A stretch of 64,000 nt of DNA from JACVRW01 sp963765135. Its GTDB lineage: Bacteria > Actinomycetota > Thermoleophilia > Solirubrobacterales > Thermoleophilaceae. Numbering within the stretch: position 1 is the first letter of the stretch; each line of letters opens with the position of its first letter. Below are positions 1 through 8,896 of this stretch, in pieces. Where the stretch lies: NCBI GenBank assembly GCA_963765135.1, contig CAVXUX010000008.1, positions 310,001-374,000 on the forward strand, in the 5' to 3' direction. The notes under the pieces were generated by a model. The model was not told the origin of the DNA. It saw nothing but the letters and a program-made list of their open reading frames with translations, and searched no databases. A program made the translations under genes and the position numbers.

Positions 1-1391
1 TGATCCGCTCGGACTACGTGAAGGCGTTCAAGGGCCCCTCGGGCACCGACACGCCGAACCTCGATGAGCTGACCGGCAAGTCGCTGCGCTTCGACCGCGT
101 CGTGCCGGAGTGCATGCCCGCGCTGCCGGTGCGGCGGACGCTCGTGACCGGCATGCGCTCGTACCCGTTCCGGATGTGGAAGCGCACCGACGGGATGCCG
201 GACGTGCCCGGCTACTGCCCCGTGTGGGACTGGCAGCCGGTGGTGACCGAGACGATGCGCCTGCGCGGCGTCAAGACGAGCTACGTCACCGACAACCCGA
301 TCATCGACGGGCCGCGCTTCCCGGACGTGGTGCGGCCGGGCGGCACGCCCGAGGGCGCGTCCACCGGGAGCGGGCTGAAGGCGGAGATCGCCGCGATCAA
401 GCGCCAGTCGGCGGCGGCGGCGCGCACCTTCCGCGCCGGCATCGCCGAGCTGCGCAAGCTCGAGCGCGGCGACCCCTACTTCCTCGCGATCGACCCGTTC
501 GACCCCGTTGACGCCGCCGAGGCGCCGCCGATCTACGTGAAGCCGGGCGAGGTCGACAAGGAGGGCATCGGGCCGATGAACGACCGGCTCGTGGAGCTGA
601 AGTTCTCCGGCGGCGACGTCGACGAGCTGCGCGACGCCTACCGGCAGCACGTCAATCACGTGGACGAGTGGCTCGGCCGGCTGATGGACGTCGTCCCCGA
701 CGACGTGTTCCTGTTCGTGCTCGGCGACACCGGCATCGCGCTCGGCGAGCACGACTACGCCGGGCGGGGCACGCCGACGTCGCACCGGCTCTCCTACGAG
801 ATCCCGTACCTGATCCGCCACCCGCGCGGCGAGAAGGCCGGCGACGACATCGACTGGTACGCCACGACCCACGACGTGGCCCCGACGCTGCTGTCCTCGA
901 TGGGCCTCACGATCCCCGGGAAGATGCGCGGGGAGGACCTGACGCAGCTGTTCGACGGCGTCGACGAGGAGGACATGCCCGACCGGCCCTTCTCGATCAC
1001 CTGCAGCGGCTCGCTGATCATGGTGCGCGACAAGCGCTGGCTGATGGTCGCCGACCGCGAGGAGATGGAGCGGCGCCTCTACGACGACGACGAGGAAGCC
1101 GACGACGACGACAAGCGCTACGACGACGTGGCCAACGACGAGCCCGGGGTGCTGACCGACATGTCGATGGCGGCCCTGACCGTCGCGGGCGGCACGCTGC
1201 CCGAGTTCGGCCCCGAGGGGGCGCTGCGGCCCACGCGCCAGCGCGGCGACGACGACACCGACGACGACGGCATCCCGAACGACTGGGACGCGGTCGACAA
1301 CGAGGACCCGGACGACGACGACGAGCCCAGCGACCTCAAGTTCGACGGCCGCGACCCCGAGAACCGCAAGGCCGGGACGATCGGGCCGTGA
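1..1391 (+). CDS. Sulfatase/alkaline-phosphatase-superfamily protein, 5' end cut off by window
   Basis: The reading frame is open from base 3, so the true start lies before the window; the first possible start inside it (GTG at 18) is internal. The N-terminal part reads like an arylsulfatase-A fold (RSDYVKAF, TPNLDEL, then a signature-like PVRRTLVTGMRS). In sulfatases the signature is C/S-x-P-x-R with the Cys converted to formylglycine; here the aligned residue is Ala (codon 120-122), so classical sulfatase chemistry is unlikely. Later segments (LGDTGIALGEHDYAG, TTHDVAPTLLSSMG) match the metal-binding and C-terminal sulfatase motifs. The last ~50 residues are very acidic, with a thrombospondin-3-like calcium-binding stretch (DDDTDDDGIPNDWDAVDN). 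It may be a phosphodiester hydrolase or a non-catalytic relative. It overlaps the transporter downstream by 4 bases (GTGA), so the two are probably co-transcribed. Confidence 0.8.
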   Translation, partial: IRSDYVKAFKGPSGTDTPNLDELTGKSLRFDRVVPECMPALPVRRTLVTGMRSYPFRMWKRTDGMPDVPGYCPVWDWQPVVTETMRLRGVKTSYVTDNPIIDGPRFPDVVRPGGTPEGASTGSGLKAEIAAIKRQSAAAARTFRAGIAELRKLERGDPYFLAIDPFDPVDAAEAPPIYVKPGEVDKEGIGPMNDRLVELKFSGGDVDELRDAYRQHVNHVDEWLGRLMDVVPDDVFLFVLGDTGIALGEHDYAGRGTPTSHRLSYEIPYLIRHPRGEKAGDDIDWYATTHDVAPTLLSSMGLTIPGKMRGEDLTQLFDGVDEEDMPDRPFSITCSGSLIMVRDKRWLMVADREEMERRLYDDDEEADDDDKRYDDVANDEPGVLTDMSMAALTVAGGTLPEFGPEGALRPTRQRGDDDTDDDGIPNDWDAVDNEDPDDDDEPSDLKFDGRDPENRKAGTIGP

Positions 1392-3132
1392 GCGAGGCCG
1401 TCGCCGACACCCGCCAGAACCCCTCCGCCGAGTTCCTCTACGCGAACAAGTGGCGGATCTTCGGCGTGATGATGATCGGCTGGGCGATGTCCCTGCTGGA
1501 CATCGCAATCGTGAACATCGCGATCCCGACGCTCGAGACCGAGATGTCGACCGACGTGGCCACGGTCACCTGGGTCATCAACGCCTACAACATCACGTTC
1601 GCGATCCTGCTCGTCTCGATGGGTCGCCTGGCCGATCAGTTCGGCCGCAAGCGCTTCTTCATCATCGGCCTCACGGTCTTCACGATCGGCTCGGCGCTGT
1701 GCGCCACGGCTTGGTCGGTCGAGTGGCTGGTCATCTTCAGGGTCATCCAGGGCGCCGGCGCCGGCATCCTCGCGCCGCTCGGGTTCGCGATGACCGTGCT
1801 GGTCTTCCCCCCCGAGCAGCGCGGCCGCGGGCTGGCGCTGATCGCGGTGATCGCGCTCGTGTCATCGGCGCTCGGGCCGGTCCTCGGCGGTGTGCTGGTC
1901 GAGGTGGCGAGCTGGCATTGGATCTTCCTGATCAACGTCCCCTTCGGCGTGCTCGGCGTAGTGATGTGCCTGCGCTGGTGGCCCGAGACCTGGGACCTGA
2001 GCGCAGGTCGCCAGGTCGATGTGCGCGGCATGGTGCTGCTCGGCGCCGCCGTCTTCTTCCTGACAGTGGCGCTCGTCGAGGCGAACCCCTTCGGCGGTGA
2101 CTTTCCGCTCTGGCTAAGCCTGATGCAGGCGGCAATCCTGCTCGGGGCGACGTTCGTCTGGTGGGAACGGCGCGCACCCAGCCCGATGATCACGCCGGGG
2201 CTGTTCGCCAACAAGCAGTTCCGCAACGCGAACATCGGGATGCTGTTCTTCGCCGCCGGCGCGATCGGGAGCCTGCTGCTGCTGTCGCTCGTGTTCACGA
2301 ACCTGTGGGGCTACGAGCCGATCGAAGCGGCGTTCGCGCTCGTACCGGTCCCGCTGATGGGCCTGCTCGTGTGGCCGCTGGCCGGGCGCTTCGCCGACAC
2401 CAAGCCTCCGGGCGAGATCGCCCGGCCCGCGCTGATCGTGATGGCCATCGGGATGATCTGGGTGTCTTTCCTGCCGTCGACGGCGCACGACGCTTGGACC
2501 TACATCCGCATCCTGCCCGGCCTGCTGATGATCGGCGTGGGGATGGGGATCGGCTTCCCGGCGCTCAACGTGGGCGCGATGGGAGCGGTCGCGGGGCCGG
2601 AGATCGGACTGGCGTCCGGGGTCCTCAACACGGCTCGTCAGCTGGGCGCGGCAATCGGGGTCGCGATCCTGATCGCCACGTTCGGCGGCGTCCTGCACGC
2701 GCACATGTCGTGGTTCGCCGACGACGAGATCGAGGACGTCGTCGACGACTGGGACATGCCGGCTCCGATGGCGAACGAAGTGATCCAATCGACGCTGCAC
2801 GACTACACCGGGGGGACCAACGACCGCTTCGAGCCGAAGCCGGGCTTCGACCAGGAGATCATCCGCCAGACCGCAGGCTCGGCGCGCGAGGGCTACGCGT
2901 GGGCGTTCCGGCACGCCGCGTTCCTGATCCTCACGGTGCTCCCGCTGCTGGGGGCGCTGAAGCGAACGCCGGCGCAGGCGCGCGCGGAGTTCATGGCGAA
3001 GATGCAGGCGCAGCAGGAGGGCGAGGGCCCGCCCGCGAGCCGGAGCCGGAGCCGGAACCTGAGCCTCCAGCCCGGGGGGACGGCGCCGACGGCGCCCCGC
3101 GCCGGCCGCCGGTCGAACGCCCGGCGACTTGA
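1388..3132 (+). CDS. DHA2-type MFS drug/metabolite exporter (frame broken near 3035)
   Basis: Major facilitator of the EmrB/QacA (14-helix) type. It starts with GTG at 1388 inside the stop of the sulfatase-like gene. The first helix reads GVMMIGWAMSLLDIAIVNIA, followed by the DHA2 motif (TWVINAYNITFAI) and the MFS motif A (GRLADQFGRKRFF). Helices continue to about base 2960, with a periplasmic or cytoplasmic acidic insert (DDEIEDVVDDWDMP) near 2730. Around 3035 the frame must shift by one base: the new frame gives an acidic, Glu-Pro repeat tail and stops at 3132, overlapping the start of the LRR gene, whereas the original frame runs into unlikely Arg-rich sequence. The substrate is unknown. 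Its coupling to a sulfatase-like enzyme and an LRR protein suggests export linked to an envelope function, which is inference. Confidence 0.85.
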
Positions 3133-3985
3133 CCGAGGCGCTCGACCTCGAGGGCGCGGATCTGAACGGCAGTGCCCGAGTCGGTCGCCGACCGCGAGGG
3201 GCTGCGCTGGCTCGACCTGAGCCGCAACCGGCTGGAGACGCTGCCGGAGTGGTTCGAGCGGCTGAGCTCGCTGGAGCACCTCAGCCTGCGGGCGAACCGC
3301 TTCGAGTCGGTGCCCGAGGTGGTCTGGCGGCTGCCGTCGCTGCGCTCGCTGTCGCTGGGCGAGAACGCCCTGACCGAGCTGCCGGAGCGGATTGGCGAGC
3401 TGGGCGGACTGAGGGAGCTGTACGTGCACGAGCTGTCGCTGGAGCGGCTGCCCGCGTCGATCGGTCGGCTGGCGAACCTGCGGGTGCTCGACGCCGGCCA
3501 CAACCGGCTGGCGGCGCTGCCGAAGTCGATCGGCGACCTGACCCGGTTGGAGGTGCTGTACGTGCACGACAACCGGCTTGAGGAGCTGCCCGAAGCCCTC
3601 CTCGGACTGGGCGAGCTGACCTACCTGAACGCGTCGGACAACCCGCTCGCACGCGTGCCCGACGGCATCGGCCGCCTGACGTCGCTGATCGAGCTGCGCC
3701 TGCTGAACGCCGGCCTGACCGAGCTGCCCGCCGGAATCGGCAGCCTTGACGCGCTTGCGAGAGCTGCACCTGCGCGAAAACCGGTTGGCCACCCTGCCCG
3801 ACTCGATCGGCGAGCTCGGCGAGCTGCGGCTGCTGGACCTACGCGCCAATGGCCTCACCGCCCTGCCGGAGGCGATCGCCGGGCTGCCTCGCCTCGAGAA
3901 GCTCGACCTGCGCTGGAACAAGCTGGTCGACCCGCCCGCTTGGTTCGGCTCGCTGCGCCGGCGCGGCTGCGTGGTGCTCGTCTAG
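3129..3985 (+). CDS. Bacterial leucine-rich-repeat protein (two frame breaks)
   Basis: A protein of about 285 residues made almost wholly of LPxxIGxLxxLxxLxLxxN repeats, roughly eleven copies (for example LPERIGELGGLRELYVHE, LPKSIGDLTRLEVLYVHDN). The probable start is TTG at 3129, overlapping the transporter's TGA by 4 bases. The repeat register breaks twice, near 3170 and near 3750, and is restored each time by a one-base change; the repeats on both sides of each break are well preserved, so these look like sequence errors more than decay. No signal peptide or membrane segment is visible, so it is probably cytosolic. LRR scaffolds bind proteins or peptides; no partner can be named from sequence. 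Confidence 0.75.
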
Positions 3986-4007
3986 GCGCGCCGGGTAGGA
4001 GGGCCGC

Positions 4008-4217
4008 ATGGACGAGAAGCCACGAGACGACGATAAGACTCCCGAGACCGCCGAGCCACCCGAGGCGGAGAAGCTGTCCGAGCACGTACCCGACGAGGTG
4101 AGCGGCGAAGGCGACACCCCGCTCGGCTCGACCGACGACCATTCCGACGCGCCCGGCGAGACCGGAACCGGCAGCCGTGAGGGCGACCCCGAGAAGGGGA
4201 AGCCCTACCGGCGGTAG
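4008..4217 (+). CDS. Small acidic hydrophilic protein, function unknown
   Basis: A 69-residue protein rich in Asp, Glu, Lys and Pro, with no hydrophobic stretch, predicted to be mostly disordered. The ATG at 4008 follows a clear ribosome binding site (AGGAGG, five bases before the start), which supports it as a real gene despite its composition. It sits 22 bases after the LRR gene and converges on the PHP-APS kinase gene, ending 12 bases from that gene's stop. No family is recognised. Confidence 0.6.
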   Translation: MDEKPRDDDKTPETAEPPEAEKLSEHVPDEVSGEGDTPLGSTDDHSDAPGETGTGSREGDPEKGKPYRR

Positions 4218-4229
4218 GGGCTACGCAGC

Positions 4230-5672
4230 CTAAGCGGTCGCGCCGACCGGTGCTGCCTGTGCCAGCCGCTCCTCCACCAGCGCGACCAGCTTGGCGGCCG
4301 ACTCCTCGGCCGTTTCCTGCTCGGTGTCCACCAGCAGCTCGGGCGAGCGCGGCTCCTCGTAGGGGTCGGAGACCCCCGTGAAGCCCTGGATCTGTCCCGA
4401 GCGGGCGCGCTGGTAGAGGCCCTTCACGTCCCGGCGCTCGCACTCCTCGACCGACGCCCGCACGTAGACCTCGAGGAAGCGCTTGCCCATCCGGGCGCGC
4501 GCGGCGTCGCGCGGCTCGCGGAACGGCGATACCGCCGCGACGAACGTGATCACGCCGTTGCGGCTGAGCAGGTCCGAGACCCAAGCCAGCCGGTGCACGT
4601 TCTCGTCGCGATCCTCGCGCGAGAAGCCGAGGTCGGAGCACAGGTTCTGGCGCACGTCGTCACCGTCGAGCACCTCTACGCGGTGGCCGAGATCGCGCAG
4701 CTGCCCGGCGGCGAGCCGGCCGATCGTCGACTTGCCCGAGCCGGACAGCCCGGTCAGCCAGACGCACAGCCCGTCCATGCCGCGCGTCGGGGCGGCGAGC
4801 GTGCCATACGCGATCGGACCCAGGTTGGGCTCGCGCCCGTACGTGTCGAAGGCGCGGAACGCGCTGAACAGCCGGTGGTCGGGACCGTGGTAGTCCGACG
4901 ACCCGGTCGTGAGCAGGTCGAGCTCGGCGCACCGATCGGCCAGCAGCAGCGCCTGCTCCTCGGTGTGGGTCGTGTAGTACACCTCCACGCCGTCGAGCCC
5001 CGCCTCCCGGTAACGGCCGATCGCCTCCAGCACCTGCGCCTCGTCCTTGATGTCCCAGAACGGGTGCGCCCACACCGCGACGCCGGCCGCCTCGTGGATC
5101 CAGGCGATCGCCTCGTCAACCGTCGGGCGCGTGCGGGCCACGTAGCCCGGCGTGCCCTGGATCAGATAGGCGGGGATGAACGACGAGACGTCGGCGTGCT
5201 CCTCGGCCGCGAGCCGCTCGGCGTTGGCGGGGTGCGCCAGCACCGCTGCCGCCAGGTGCGGCCGCCCGACCGGCTTGCCGGCCGCCTTGCGCGCCTCGAT
5301 CGGGGCCGGGTCGATCTCGAAGCCAAGCTCTCGCAGGCGCTCTGCCATCGCGTCGGCGCGCCGCTCGCGGTCGTGGCGGGCGTCCAGCAGGCGCTCGCCC
5401 AGCAACCGGCTGCGGTGGTCGATCCCGTAGCCGAGCACGTGCAGGTCCTCGTAGGGCCCGTCGACGGCGGAGATCTCGGTGGCGGGCACGACCCGCACGC
5501 CGTGCAGCGCGCCGGAAGCGAGCGCCTCGTCGACGCCGTCGACGGTGTCGTGGTCTGACAGCGCGAGCAGCTTCACGCCCGCCTCGGCGGCGTTCTCCAC
5601 CACCTGGGCAGCGGTCAGCTCGCCGTCGGAGTGCAGCGAATGCGACTGCAGGTCGAACCCAGGCGCGCTCAT
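4230..5672 (-). CDS. PHP-family phosphoesterase fused to APS kinase (CysC)
   Basis: 480 residues in one uninterrupted frame. Residues ~6-290 are a TrpH/YciV-type PHP domain with metal ligands visible at SDHD (39-42), ATEIS, WAHPFW (201-206) and SSDYHG (258-263). The first motif reads DLQSHS where the family normally has DLHxHS, so the first His ligand is Gln. Residues ~301-475 are a complete APS kinase: Walker A GLSGSGKST (308-316), DGDDVRQNL, GFSREDRDEN, KGLYQRARSG and FTGVSDPYEEP. APS kinase makes PAPS from APS and ATP; some PHP enzymes of this family remove the 3'-phosphate of PAP, the by-product of PAPS use. The fusion may therefore couple PAPS synthesis to PAP clearance (inference). I chose the ATG at 5672 over an upstream one because TACCCT lies 9 bases before it. 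Confidence 0.88.
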   Translation of the reverse strand: MSAPGFDLQSHSLHSDGELTAAQVVENAAEAGVKLLALSDHDTVDGVDEALASGALHGVRVVPATEISAVDGPYEDLHVLGYGIDHRSRLLGERLLDARHDRERRADAMAERLRELGFEIDPAPIEARKAAGKPVGRPHLAAAVLAHPANAERLAAEEHADVSSFIPAYLIQGTPGYVARTRPTVDEAIAWIHEAAGVAVWAHPFWDIKDEAQVLEAIGRYREAGLDGVEVYYTTHTEEQALLLADRCAELDLLTTGSSDYHGPDHRLFSAFRAFDTYGREPNLGPIAYGTLAAPTRGMDGLCVWLTGLSGSGKSTIGRLAAGQLRDLGHRVEVLDGDDVRQNLCSDLGFSREDRDENVHRLAWVSDLLSRNGVITFVAAVSPFREPRDAARARMGKRFLEVYVRASVEECERRDVKGLYQRARSGQIQGFTGVSDPYEEPRSPELLVDTEQETAEESAAKLVALVEERLAQAAPVGATA

Positions 5673-5681
5673 GGCGCGCCA

Positions 5682-5687
5682 AGGGTA
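5682..5687 (-). promoter_or_regulatory. Probable -10 element of the PHP-APS kinase gene
   Basis: On the minus strand this reads TACCCT and ends 9 bases before the ATG at 5672. It matches the TANNNT hexamer found at the same distance before many starts in this window, and implies a leaderless or nearly leaderless mRNA. Confidence 0.5.
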
Positions 5688-5695
5688 CAAAGTCG

Positions 5696-5974
5696 CTAGG
5701 TGGTCCCCGTGGGGGTCGGCTCCTCGCCGCGCCCCGCCACGGCGCGGTAGATCCCCAGCAGGATCATCGTGCCGATGATCGCCCCGACCAGGCCGCCGAG
5801 GTCGAACATCTCGTCGTCGCCGATGCCGAGCACCTCCGTAAAGGCGAAGAAGCCGACGAGGGAGCCGGCCAGGCCCAGCAGGATCGTGACGAAGAAACCG
5901 CCCGGATCCTTGCCCGGCAGAAGCGCCTTCGCGATGTAGCCGGCCAGCAGGCCCAGGATGATTGCTCCGATCAT
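5696..5974 (-). CDS. GlsB/YeaQ/YmgE-family small membrane protein
   Basis: 92 residues with three membrane helices and the family pattern: an N-terminal GLLAGYIAKALLPGKDPGG, a central ILLGLAGSLVGFFAF and a final GLVGAIIGTMILLGIYR. These transglycosylase-associated proteins are common stress-induced inner-membrane proteins of unknown mechanism. The start has a strong purine-rich ribosome binding site (GGAAGGAGGAGGG just before the ATG at 5974), in contrast to the leaderless genes around it. It lies 17 bases after the P5C dehydrogenase gene on the same strand, so it may be read from the same transcript. Confidence 0.85.
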   Translation of the reverse strand: MIGAIILGLLAGYIAKALLPGKDPGGFFVTILLGLAGSLVGFFAFTEVLGIGDDEMFDLGGLVGAIIGTMILLGIYRAVAGRGEEPTPTGTT

Positions 5975-5991
5975 GCCCTCCTCCTTCCCAG

Positions 5992-7551
5992 CTATTCGGC
6001 AGGTATTCCCTGCCGCATGGTGTTCTCCGTAACTACACGCGGCTCGGCGAACTGCAACAGGTAGTCGGGCCCGCCGGCCTTGGCGCCGATTCCCGAGCGG
6101 CGGTTGCCGCCGAACGGCTGCCTGCCCACCATCGCCCCGGTGATCCCGCGATTGACGTAGAGGTTGCCCAGCGGCAGCCGCGCCGCCACCCGTTCGACGG
6201 TCGCGGGGTTGCGCGAGAAGAGGCCGCCGGTGAGCGCGAACGGCAGCGACTCGACGACGTCGCAGGCGTGGTCCACGCTCCTGACCGCCGTGACGGAGAG
6301 GAGCGGCCCGAACACCTCCTCGCGATTGACCGGCGACCCGTCGGGCAGCCCGACGGCGATCGTCGGCGGGCAGAACCAGCCATTGGCGGGGACCGCGGGC
6401 ACGCGCGCCGCGATCCGCCCCTCGCGCGCGGCCAGCTCGCCGTAGCGCAGCACGCGCTCCTGCGCCTCCTGCTCGATCACCGGCGGGACCTCGGTGGCGA
6501 ACTCCTCGGCCTGACCCACGCGCAGCACGTCCGTGGCGCCGGCCAGGCGCTCGACGAGCGTGTCGACGACCGCCTCGTGCACGAGCACCCGCGCGGCGGC
6601 GGAGCACTTCTGGCCGGCGTATCCGAACGCCGAGTGCACGATCGCCGGCACCGCCTCGTCCAGATCGGCGTCGGCGTCCACGATCACGCAGTTCTTGCCG
6701 CCCATCTCCGCCACCACGCGCTTCACGTGGCCCTGCTCCTCGGGCGTGTCCGCCGCACCGCGCACGATCTCCAGCCCAACGGCGCTCGAGCCGGTGAACG
6801 CGATCACGTGCACGCGCGGGTCGCGCACCAGAGCGGCGCCGGCCTCGCCGTGGCCGGGCAGCAGGGCGAGCGCGTCGGGCGGCACGCCGGCAGCGTGCAG
6901 CGCCTCGACCAGGGCCCCCGCGCTGGCCGGCGACTGCTCGGCCGGCTTCAGCACAGCCGCGTTGCCGGCCGCCAGCGCCGCGGCGGTCATGCCACAGGGG
7001 ATCGCCAGCGGGAAGTTCCAGGGCGCGATCACGGCCGCTACGCCGCGCGGCGCGTAGCGCATCCGGTTGCGCTCGCCGGGCACCTGGATCAGCTCGCGAC
7101 CGCGGTCGAGCTCGAGTGCCTCGGCCGCGTAGTACTCGAGGAAGTCGATCGCCTCGCACACGTCCCCGTCCGCCTCGGGCCAGGGCTTCGCGCACTCGCG
7201 CACCTGCAGCGCGGCCAGCTCGAGCCGGCGCTCGCGCAGACGCGCGGCGGCGCCCCGTAGCGCCTCGGCGCGCTGCGCGACCGGACGCGCGCCCCACTCG
7301 GCGAAGCCGCGCTGCGCCGCCTCCACGGCGGCCTGCGCGTCGGCCGCCCCGGCTTCGCCGGCCGTGGCCACCAGCCGCTCGGGGGTGCCGGGATCGGTCG
7401 AGTCGAGCCCCGCCGCGGCGCCGCGGTCGCCGCCGATCAGCACCGGGACCTTGAGCGGCAGCCGCGTGTCGAGCGCGCGCAGCGCCTCCAGCAACGCGTC
7501 GCGCTCGGGCGCCCGGCGCAGCTCCAGGATCGGCTCGTTGCTGAAGCTCAC
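5992..7551 (-). CDS. L-glutamate gamma-semialdehyde (1-pyrroline-5-carboxylate) dehydrogenase
   Basis: 519 residues, an aldehyde dehydrogenase of the RocA/PutA C-terminal type that oxidises glutamate semialdehyde to glutamate with NAD. Visible motifs: PWNFPLAIPCGM and KPAEQSP of the cofactor fold, FTGSSAVG, the general base in AEMGGKN (about residue 280), the nucleophilic Cys in GYAGQKCSAAAR (about 315), and EEVFGPLLSV near the C-terminus. It starts with GTG at 7551, overlapping the proline dehydrogenase stop by 4 bases, so the two steps of proline breakdown are translationally coupled as separate proteins and not fused as in PutA. Function is secure; the choice between proline and arginine-derived P5C as main source rests on the neighbour. 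Confidence 0.92.
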   Translation of the reverse strand: MSFSNEPILELRRAPERDALLEALRALDTRLPLKVPVLIGGDRGAAAGLDSTDPGTPERLVATAGEAGAADAQAAVEAAQRGFAEWGARPVAQRAEALRGAAARLRERRLELAALQVRECAKPWPEADGDVCEAIDFLEYYAAEALELDRGRELIQVPGERNRMRYAPRGVAAVIAPWNFPLAIPCGMTAAALAAGNAAVLKPAEQSPASAGALVEALHAAGVPPDALALLPGHGEAGAALVRDPRVHVIAFTGSSAVGLEIVRGAADTPEEQGHVKRVVAEMGGKNCVIVDADADLDEAVPAIVHSAFGYAGQKCSAAARVLVHEAVVDTLVERLAGATDVLRVGQAEEFATEVPPVIEQEAQERVLRYGELAAREGRIAARVPAVPANGWFCPPTIAVGLPDGSPVNREEVFGPLLSVTAVRSVDHACDVVESLPFALTGGLFSRNPATVERVAARLPLGNLYVNRGITGAMVGRQPFGGNRRSGIGAKAGGPDYLLQFAEPRVVTENTMRQGIPAE

Positions 7552-8873
7552 GGGGCCGCCAGCAGTTCGTCGACCGAGACGCCGCGCTGCAGGTCGCTCA
7601 GGAATGACTCGTTGGCCGTGTTCTCGAGCAGCCGGCGGACCAGGTAGGCCATTCCGGCGACCATGTCGCCGACCGGGCAGTAGATACGCACGCGCATGTC
7701 GAGGTCGGCGAGTGCGGCCGCCAGGTCGTCGCCCAGGCCGCGCAGGACCTGCAGCTCGAGGTCGGCGTCGGCCCGCCCGGCGGCGCGGTTGGCCGCCACG
7801 GCGTGGGCTACCGATCGCAGGTTGTGAGACGCGACCGCCGGCCGCACGTGCGGCCACCCCTCGAGCAGGCGCCGGGTGAGCTGCTCGAAGTTGCGGTCGG
7901 ACTCGGCCTTCTCCTCGAATACCGGCGGCGTCCAGCCGTGCTGGCGCGCCGCGACCACCTCGTGGTCCCAGTACGCGCCCTTCACGAGCCGCACGACCAG
8001 CGGCGGCTCGCGCTCGACGGAGCGCGCCCAGGCGAGCACCTGCTCGAGCTGGTCGGGCGACTCACGCAGGTAGGCCTGCAGCACGATCCCTGTCGAGGGG
8101 CCGTCGCTCAGCTCGGGCTCCGAGAGCACGTCGAAGACCAGCTGCATCGTGGCCTCCAGGGTGTCGACCGACTCCATGTCGATGTGCAAATGCGCGCCCA
8201 GCTCCTTGGCGCGCAGGAGCAGCGGTCGCATCCGCCGGGCCGCGTCGTCGCGCCCGATCTCGGGCGCCTCCGGCCGCAGCAGCGGGCTCAGCGCCGACAC
8301 CTTCACGGACACGTTCACTCGCGGGACCGGCCCGAGCGAGTCGCGTTCGAGCAGCGGCCGCTCGGGCCAGCTCGGCGCCGCGGCGGCCAGCGTCTCGAGC
8401 GCGTCGAGACAGCGCTCCGCGTAGCGGTCGGCCTCGGGCTGCGTGACGGTCGCCTCGCCGAGCAGGTCGAGCGACACCGCGGCGCCGTGCTCCCACAGGT
8501 GGCGGATCGGGCGCACCGCCGCGCTCGGCGTCTCGCCCACGATGAAGCGGTGCGCCATGTGCCGGACGCCGGCCGCCGCGCCTGCGCCGAGAGCGGCCCG
8601 CCCGGCCTTGCTCTGCGACATCCGCATCGCGGCCGCGAGCGGCGGCGGGCGCTCGTCGACCTCGTCGAGGTAGGCGCTCAGGTGCCGGGCCAGGTCGTCG
8701 AGGCTGGTGCACGCCGGCGTGACGTCCACGAAGCGGAACAGGGCGGCCCGCAGCTCCTGGTCCTGGGCCGCCATCTCCATCGCCTTGACGTCGAGCGCTC
8801 GCAGCGGGTGCCGCGATCGTGTGGGGAACGCGGCGTGGATCGAGCGGCCGACTCTCTGCAGCTCGGACTCCAC
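7548..8873 (-). CDS. Proline dehydrogenase
   Basis: 441 residues, an FAD-dependent proline dehydrogenase (beta/alpha barrel) that feeds P5C to the downstream dehydrogenase and electrons to quinone. Barrel motifs include VNVSVKVSALSP, HLHIDMES, IVLQAYLRES, VVRLVKGAYWD and the C-terminal VRIYCPVGDMVAGMAYLVRR that carries the active-site Arg pair. The GTG at 8873 is chosen because TATGGT lies exactly 6 bases upstream, fitting leaderless transcription, and because the reading starts with a typical helix (ESELQRVGRSIHAAF). It is divergent from the PhoD-like gene, with starts only 23 bases apart. Confidence 0.92.
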   Translation of the reverse strand: MESELQRVGRSIHAAFPTRSRHPLRALDVKAMEMAAQDQELRAALFRFVDVTPACTSLDDLARHLSAYLDEVDERPPPLAAAMRMSQSKAGRAALGAGAAAGVRHMAHRFIVGETPSAAVRPIRHLWEHGAAVSLDLLGEATVTQPEADRYAERCLDALETLAAAAPSWPERPLLERDSLGPVPRVNVSVKVSALSPLLRPEAPEIGRDDAARRMRPLLLRAKELGAHLHIDMESVDTLEATMQLVFDVLSEPELSDGPSTGIVLQAYLRESPDQLEQVLAWARSVEREPPLVVRLVKGAYWDHEVVAARQHGWTPPVFEEKAESDRNFEQLTRRLLEGWPHVRPAVASHNLRSVAHAVAANRAAGRADADLELQVLRGLGDDLAAALADLDMRVRIYCPVGDMVAGMAYLVRRLLENTANESFLSDLQRGVSVDELLAAP

Positions 8874-8879
8874 ACTTGA

Positions 8880-8889
8880 ACCATATGCT
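8880..8889. promoter_or_regulatory. Overlapping divergent -10 elements (proline operon / phosphatase)
   Basis: The ten bases ACCATATGCT hold a minus-strand TATGGT ending 6 bases before the GTG at 8873 and a plus-strand TATGCT (8884-8889) ending 7 bases before the GTG at 8897. The two hexamers share two bases, so polymerase can serve only one gene at a time. Confidence 0.55.
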
Positions 8890-8896
8890 CCCGCTC

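Noticed and set aside
1084..1345. Runs of GACGACGAC as possible DNA repeats
   Set aside because: They encode Asp-rich acidic segments in the sulfatase-like protein.
3040..3065. Short tandem repeat of a six-base unit (GAGCCG-like)
   Set aside because: It encodes a Glu-Pro repeat at the C-terminus of the exporter; low-complexity coding sequence, not a CRISPR or mobile repeat.
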